Assembly: GCF_019977275.1 (NCBI RefSeq) | Contig: NZ_AP024650.1 | Coordinates: 3,534,001-3,598,000 of the forward strand | DNA: 64,000 bases | Origin: Arthrobacter sp. StoSoilB19 | Lineage (GTDB): Bacteria > Actinomycetota > Actinomycetes > Actinomycetales > Micrococcaceae | Direction: 5' to 3' | In this document: positions 60,110 through 64,000 of the stretch, piece by piece | How the letters are laid out: every line of letters begins with the position of its first letter | Numbering within the stretch: position 1 is the first letter of the stretch | Position numbers and translations under genes: made by a program | Notes under the pieces: model-generated | Database searches by the model: none | What the model was told of the DNA's origin: nothing | What the model saw: the letters and a program-made list of their open reading frames with translations, nothing else

Positions 60110-60532
60110 CTATGGCGGCGGCCCTGCCCGGGCATGTCCGGTTGCGGCTCCCAGCAGCGGGCGCTCGCCGAGCCGGGTCCGCACCTCAATGGTCTGGCCC
60201 GCGCCCTCGGTACAGCTAAGGACCGTGGCGGCGTGCCGCGCGGCGACCTCGGCGGCAACACTGCAGGGCTCGCCCGTGGTGATGCCGCGGAGCGCATCCG
60301 CTGCGGCAAGGGCCGCCAGGTCCGCAGCCGCTGCCGCCCTGCTGGCCAGCACGGCGGACTGGGCCAGCAGCAGCATGACGGCCATGGCCGTCATGACCAC
60401 AAGGGCCAGCCCTGCGGCCAGGACTGTGCCCGAACCGCGTTCGCGGCCGTCATGCCTTCCCGCCCCGCGCCTGCCCTTGGTGGTGTGGCGCCTGGCGGCG
60501 GCAGTGTGGGGCCGTCCGGCATCGGCCATCAT
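60110..60532 (-). CDS. Rv3654c-like TadE/G-type pilus protein
   Basis: A ~140-residue protein with an Arg/Gly-rich N-terminus (RERGSGTVLAAG), one hydrophobic segment (ALVVMTAMAVMLLLAQSAVL) and a small outer domain with two cysteines (GEPCSV, VLSCTEG). This is the layout of the secretion/Flp-pilus-assembly TadE/G-like family, Rv3654c in Mycobacterium tuberculosis. The GSGTVLA sequence resembles a prepilin-type cleavage site. ATG 60532 overlaps the upstream stop. It is last in the visible Tad operon. Confidence 0.8.
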   Translation of the reverse strand: MMADAGRPHTAAARRHTTKGRRGAGRHDGRERGSGTVLAAGLALVVMTAMAVMLLLAQSAVLASRAAAAADLAALAAADALRGITTGEPCSVAAEVAARHAATVLSCTEGAGQTIEVRTRLGERPLLGAATGHARAGPPP

Positions 60533-61032
60533 TTGGCGGCCTGGCCATGCGTGGAGCCCCTGAGGGCACCGGCGCCGATGCCGGCTCCCGTCCCGGCTGT
60601 TTCGCTCCGCATTGACGCACGCGCGGTGAGGGTCCACGGGATGGATGCTCCCAATGGCCCAGGCACGCGGTCCGTGACCGTGATGTTGAACCACTCGCCG
60701 TCTGCAGCAACTGACGCAGCCGCCGTACCGCCGGCGAGCGTCCGGACCGTCCGTTCCACTGCCACGGTGTCATCGCCCCGGGCCAGCGCCCTGGCACCGG
60801 CCCTGGCTCCCTCCTCGATGCGCAGTTGCGTCATCCCCGCGGCGGCTGCTGCAAGCAGCATGGCCAGCAATGCCAGTACGGCAGGCAGTGCCACGGCGAA
60901 CTCTGCGGTAACCGCGCCGCGGGCGTTTGCACCGGCGTCCGCCGTCTTCCGGTCATCGTTGCCGCCGGCGCTGCTGCCGACGACGGCCGTGAGGGGTCCA
61001 TGAATTCGCAGCCCCGCCGGCAGAGGTGTCAC
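60529..61032 (-). CDS. TadE-family minor pilin (Rv3655c-like)
   Basis: A ~167-residue protein. After ~35 residues comes NARGAVTAEFAVALPAVLAL, the TadE signature with a Glu five residues after the likely cleavage point, followed by the hydrophobic helix and an Ala/Arg-rich domain ending in GALRGSTHGQAAK. The GTG at 61032 overlaps the stop of the pilin gene (GTGA); the frame is open to 61200. It should be a minor component of the pilus. Confidence 0.85.
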   Translation of the reverse strand: MTPLPAGLRIHGPLTAVVGSSAGGNDDRKTADAGANARGAVTAEFAVALPAVLALLAMLLAAAAAGMTQLRIEEGARAGARALARGDDTVAVERTVRTLAGGTAAASVAADGEWFNITVTDRVPGPLGASIPWTLTARASMRSETAGTGAGIGAGALRGSTHGQAAK

Positions 61033-61409
61033 GGCAGCGCCAGCGCGGTGCGGATGAGGTTGAGCAGGAAACCACGTACCTCGTCGCTGCGGAGGATGAA
61101 CACAAGCAGCCCGGCGAACCCGACGGCGGCCAGGGTAGCAATGGCATATTCCGCGGTGGCCATGCCGGCCTGGGAACCCAGCAGCCCCGTGGGGCGCCAT
61201 GTCTTGGGCCGGAGACTTCCCGAACCAGGGTGGAGTTCGACGATCCTGCCTGCCTCCGGGAGGGAAGTCTTTGGGCCCAAGGCAGGGGCGGAAGCGGATG
61301 GGATGCTGCTGGTGCTGCGCGGGGCGCCGTCCTTTTTCGTGGGCTTCTGGCCGGACGCGGCGAACGCGGAGGTTCCTGCCGTGTAGTGACGGCGGTGGTG
61401 GATGGACAT
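61029..61409 (-). CDS. Flp-type pilin (DUF4244) with a long leader
   Basis: A 126-residue protein. The pilin core begins near residue 83 with SQAGMATAEYAIATLAAVGF: cleavage after Gly leaves Met-Ala-Thr-Ala-Glu5-Tyr, and a short hydrophobic helix and NLIRTALALP end follow. This fits DUF4244 pilins (Rv3656c type). The ~82-residue leader is far longer than the few-to-30 residues usual for Flp pilins. The ATG at 61409 has AAAGGAAAA upstream. It is the likely major subunit. The 164-bp gap upstream may hold its own promoter. Confidence 0.85.
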   Translation of the reverse strand: MSIHHRRHYTAGTSAFAASGQKPTKKDGAPRSTSSIPSASAPALGPKTSLPEAGRIVELHPGSGSLRPKTWRPTGLLGSQAGMATAEYAIATLAAVGFAGLLVFILRSDEVRGFLLNLIRTALALP

Positions 61410-61573
61410 GTGGTTTTCCTTTCCATTGGTTTCCGGTGGTTTCCCGGCTGTCTTGACTCTTCCCCGCCCAGCGGGAGCAGGTAAGGGAGGGGATGCGCTA
61501 AGTGGAAAAGGTGGGCCGTCCCGGTGTTGTGGAGGAAGGGATCGGCCTTCGCGGTGGCCACGGCAGCGGCAGG

Positions 61574-62179
61574 TTATCCGGTGGGAACCAGGGCAAGCAG
61601 CACGGGGACGACGCCAAGGCAGATAAAGGCAGGGAGTGAACACAGGCCCAGCGGAACTACCAGCTTCACGCCAAGCGAAGCGGCCCGCTTTTCCGCGGCC
61701 CGGAACCGTTCCCGGCGAAGCCTTGCTGCCTGGGCGTAGAGGATTGCAGACGATGGCGCCCCCGTGAGCGCGGCGAAGCCCAGCGCATCCCGGAGCTCCA
61801 GGATTTCGGGGAGCCGGACGGCGGAGCTGCGCCACGCTGTTTCCCAGTCGGCCCCGATGGCCAGCGCCGAGACCACCGGCCGCAGTGAGTCCCTGTACTG
61901 CGGCGCGGCCGAGGCAGCCACCAGTTCGAGCGATCGCCCGATGCCGGCTCCGGCATCCAGCATCGCCGCCACGAGTTCGAGCATCATGGCAGTGTCCTTC
62001 AAGCCTTCGCCGCGGCTCCCTGCGGGCCACTCGGCTTCGGCCACCTGCTGCGCCCCCGGGACGGCATGAAACAGGTGGCGGAGCCGGTGACACGACCGGT
62101 TAAAGCCGGAACAGGCAAGCCAGGCACTTGCGGCGAGCAGCAGGAACAGTGCAAAGCCTGCAGCCAAACCCGGGGTCAT
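61574..62179 (-). CDS. type II secretion F-domain protein, TadC-like
   Basis: A 201-residue inner-membrane protein. A hydrophobic N-terminal helix (LAAGFALFLLLAASAWLAC) is followed by a cytoplasmic F domain (MMLELVAAMLDAGAGIGRSLELV) and a C-terminal membrane hairpin (VKLVVPLGLCSLPAFICLGV). It forms part of the pilus platform. ATG 62179 overlaps the stop of the TadB-like gene (ATGA). It is shorter than proteobacterial TadC (~300), as usual in this actinobacterial locus. Confidence 0.88.
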   Translation of the reverse strand: MTPGLAAGFALFLLLAASAWLACSGFNRSCHRLRHLFHAVPGAQQVAEAEWPAGSRGEGLKDTAMMLELVAAMLDAGAGIGRSLELVAASAAPQYRDSLRPVVSALAIGADWETAWRSSAVRLPEILELRDALGFAALTGAPSSAILYAQAARLRRERFRAAEKRAASLGVKLVVPLGLCSLPAFICLGVVPVLLALVPTG

Positions 62180-62973
62180 GGCACTCCTGTCCCTGCGGCC
62201 GCCGCAACAAGCCTGGCGGACCACGCCCTTCCTGCTGCCGTGAGCACCGCGCCACTGAACAATGCGGCCAGTCCCAGGGGTGTTCCCAGCAGGGTGGCCA
62301 ATGGATCCACGCCCAGGGCAGCACCCAGTCCAAGACCCATCAATGGAAGCCAGGTCAAGAGACGGACCGTGGCTTTGGGGCCGGCGAGGGCGGTCTGCCT
62401 GGCTGCATCCGCATCATCCTCCGCTTCCAGCTGGGCCACGAACCGGGTCAGCACGTCGGCGAGCGGACATCCACTGGCTTCGGCTATGTCAAAGCAGGCA
62501 GCAAGCTCAGACCAGGTCCTGGCCTCCCGGTCCCTGTGAGGCAACGCCGTGGAAACCGCACGCCGGATGGCCTCCGAGACAGGGGCTCCGGTTGCCGCGG
62601 CCGCGCGTGCGGAAGCCAGGACGGCAGTTGAACCCTCTGACAGCGCTGGGGATGGGAGCGCCGCGTGGTCATGCCATTGCCCGTCCTGCGGCGTGCCGTA
62701 CACGGACCACAGCTCGTCCCACAGCCGCCCGGGTGTCCGGCCGCCCCTGAGCAGCGCCGCCAGCTGCTGCACCACCAGGGTCAGTCCAGGGCCCCGCATT
62801 TTCGCCGAGCCCCGTCCGCCTGCGCTGCCCCAGCGCAGTATCCGGCTCTGCCGGGATCCCGGTGCCTTCTGGCTGCTGCCGCCTGCTGCACGCAACCTGG
62901 ACGCAGCATCCAGGGGCGGCTTCAGGAGCAGCACCACAGCGGCGCCCAGAACTCCGATGAGGAGGATCGTCAC
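62176..62973 (-). CDS. type II secretion F-domain protein, TadB-like
   Basis: A 265-residue membrane protein. A first helix (ILLIGVLGAAVVLLL) precedes a Gly/Arg-rich linker and an F domain (LTLVVQQLAALLRGGRTPGRLW, FDIAEASGCPLADVLTRFVAQLE), with two C-terminal helices. The GTG at 62973 overlaps the TadA stop (GTGA); the frame is open to 63021. It pairs with the TadC-like protein to anchor the ATPase. Confidence 0.88.
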   Translation of the reverse strand: MTILLIGVLGAAVVLLLKPPLDAASRLRAAGGSSQKAPGSRQSRILRWGSAGGRGSAKMRGPGLTLVVQQLAALLRGGRTPGRLWDELWSVYGTPQDGQWHDHAALPSPALSEGSTAVLASARAAAATGAPVSEAIRRAVSTALPHRDREARTWSELAACFDIAEASGCPLADVLTRFVAQLEAEDDADAARQTALAGPKATVRLLTWLPLMGLGLGAALGVDPLATLLGTPLGLAALFSGAVLTAAGRAWSARLVAAAAGTGVP

Positions 62974-64000
62974 AGGGTGACCCCGGAGTCCATTCCCAAA
63001 CGGGCAGCCAGCGCCGGCCATGCGGGACCCGCCACCCCCGATTCTTCAACCGCCGGCACCACCGTCAGCCCCTCCGGGCCGTCGCCGATAAGTCCGATGC
63101 AAAGGACTTCCCTCCCCCGGGACGTCCTGCCCACGTGGATCACAGCGTCAAGGGCGCTGGCAGCCTGGAGCCGAACAGCCTCGGGTCCCAGCCCGGCGAG
63201 CGCGCCCAGGGCGTTGAGCCTGGCGGGGACTGCTGCTGCCGTGTTGGCGTGGATGGTTCCTCCACCGCCGCTGTGCCCGGTGTTCATCGCGGTAAGGAGC
63301 TCGCGGACTTCCGCGCCCCGGCACTCGCCCACCACCAACCTGTCCGGACGCATGCGAAGTGCCTGCCTGACGAGTTCCCCCAGGTCCACTGTCCCGCCGC
63401 CTTCGAGGTTTCCGTGCCGTGATTCCAACGCGACTACGTGCGGGTGGACAGGATTCAGTTCGGACGCATCCTCGATCAGGACCAGCCGCTCCTCCGCCGC
63501 ACACAATCCCAGGAGCGTAGACAGCAGCGTGGTCTTCCCGGAACCCGTGGCACCGCTGATCAGGAAGCTCAGCCTCCTGTCCACGACCTTCTCAAGCACC
63601 GCCTGCACTCCCGGGCCGAACATGCCCCCGGTGCGCAGCTCCTCCATGCTGAAGACCTTCTCCCTGCGGATCCGGACGCTCAGCAGCGTCCCGGACGTGG
63701 AAACCGGCGGCAACACGGCATGGACACGGTAGCCGCCGGCGAGCCTGACATCGACACAGGGCGAGCCGTCATCGAGGCGGCGCCCGCCTGCAGCGACGAG
63801 CCTGCAGGCCAGCGCCCGCAGCTGTGCCTCGCCGTCGAACAGGACGGGGACCCGCTCGATGCCGCGGCCCCGGTCCACCCAGACGGAGTGGGGAGCGTTG
63901 ACGAAGATGTCGGTGACGGCGGGATCCCGGGTGAGCTCCTGCAGCGGCCCCAGCCCGTTGAGTTCGGCACTGATCCGCTCTACGGCGGCAAGGGATCCTG
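62970..64000 (-). CDS. tadA: TadA/CpaF-type secretion ATPase, C-terminal ~343 residues (cut by window end)
   Basis: The frame runs to base 64000, so the start lies beyond. Visible motifs are DPAVTDIFVNAPHSVWVDRG in the N-terminal domain, Walker A SGATGSGKTTLLS, the Asp box LVLIEDASEL, Walker B-like VVGECRGAEVRELLTAMNTGH and the His box GTIHANTAAAVPARL. It powers assembly of the Flp/Tad pilus. It belongs to the Rv3659c type and is translationally coupled to the TadB-like gene. Confidence 0.93.
   Translation of the reverse strand, partial: GSLAAVERISAELNGLGPLQELTRDPAVTDIFVNAPHSVWVDRGRGIERVPVLFDGEAQLRALACRLVAAGGRRLDDGSPCVDVRLAGGYRVHAVLPPVSTSGTLLSVRIRREKVFSMEELRTGGMFGPGVQAVLEKVVDRRLSFLISGATGSGKTTLLSTLLGLCAAEERLVLIEDASELNPVHPHVVALESRHGNLEGGGTVDLGELVRQALRMRPDRLVVGECRGAEVRELLTAMNTGHSGGGGTIHANTAAAVPARLNALGALAGLGPEAVRLQAASALDAVIHVGRTSRGREVLCIGLIGDGPEGLTVVPAVEESGVAGPAWPALAARLGMDSGVTL

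Noticed and set aside
61410-62093. 354-residue form of the pilin protein
   Set aside because: The extension overlaps the TadC-like gene in another frame; the ATG at 61409 has a good ribosome site.
1-64000. CRISPR arrays, tRNA or rRNA genes, insertion sequences and prophage genes
   Set aside because: No regularly spaced repeat, no transposase or integrase motif, and no tRNA-like cloverleaf with a CCA-proximal TTC arm was recognised by eye. A weak tRNA-like fold could still be missed without a covariance search.

Overview
The window is high-GC DNA with long, tightly packed operons, many GTG/TTG starts, Gly/Ala/Pro-rich proteins and a topA / MrfA-type helicase / small Tad-pilus arrangement that is typical of Actinobacteria. 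The gene content (many binding-protein sugar importers, rhamnose and uronate catabolism, long-leader DUF4244 pilin) fits a soil Micrococcaceae chromosome of the Arthrobacter/Pseudarthrobacter kind. That placement is an inference; no rRNA or tRNA is present to confirm it.

Region 1 (1-5359) is an L-rhamnose operon on the minus strand: mutarotase, isomerase, a rhamnulose-1-phosphate aldolase fused to a dehydrogenase, and a kinase cut by the window edge. A LacI-family regulator is divergent, with a perfect 11-bp inverted repeat between. Region 2 (5377-7399 and on to 28006) holds two small non-sugar genes and then a large accessory sugar block. Its parts are: (a) an LplABC/YesOPQ-like importer with a rhamnogalacturonan-type acetylesterase and a DUF1961 (YesU-like) protein; (b) a DUF624 protein; (c) a Gfo/Idh/MocA oxidoreductase overlapping a GH78 alpha-L-rhamnosidase; (d) a second importer with a small membrane protein and an MFS transporter, divergent from a GH42 beta-galactosidase; (e) a third importer. 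Many of these match the Bacillus yes (rhamnogalacturonan-I) gene set.

Region 3 (28351-34007) is a four-gene plus-strand operon of unclear function: a second binding protein paralogous to that of the third importer, an alpha/beta hydrolase, a Gfo/Idh/MocA-DUF6807 fusion and an M24-like protein lacking most metal ligands. This is the best candidate for something undescribed. Region 4 (34086-41362) is a hexuronate oxidation operon (Gfo/Idh/MocA, a uronate-dehydrogenase-like protein, an enolase-superfamily enzyme, 5-dehydro-4-deoxyglucarate dehydratase, alpha-ketoglutarate semialdehyde dehydrogenase), divergent from a second LacI regulator whose upstream region has three operator-like palindromes. 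The rhamnose half and the galacturonate half of rhamnogalacturonan-I would thus each have a local LacI regulator. Boxes of both sequence types occur together in front of the GH78 and GH42 genes.

Region 5 (41388-43484) is an LldR-like GntR regulator divergent from L-lactate dehydrogenase, which can consume the lactate made from rhamnose. Region 6 (43514-64000) is mostly core chromosome: ArsR regulator, AcuC-like deacetylase, Trk potassium uptake, proC, exopolyphosphatase-family enzyme, SseB-domain protein, topA, a SAM methyltransferase, two related lipoproteins, TrhO, a GNAT acetyltransferase, an MrfA-like helicase, and the first six genes of a Tad pilus locus, the last (TadA ATPase) cut by the window end. 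No CRISPR array, tRNA, rRNA, insertion sequence or phage gene was seen.
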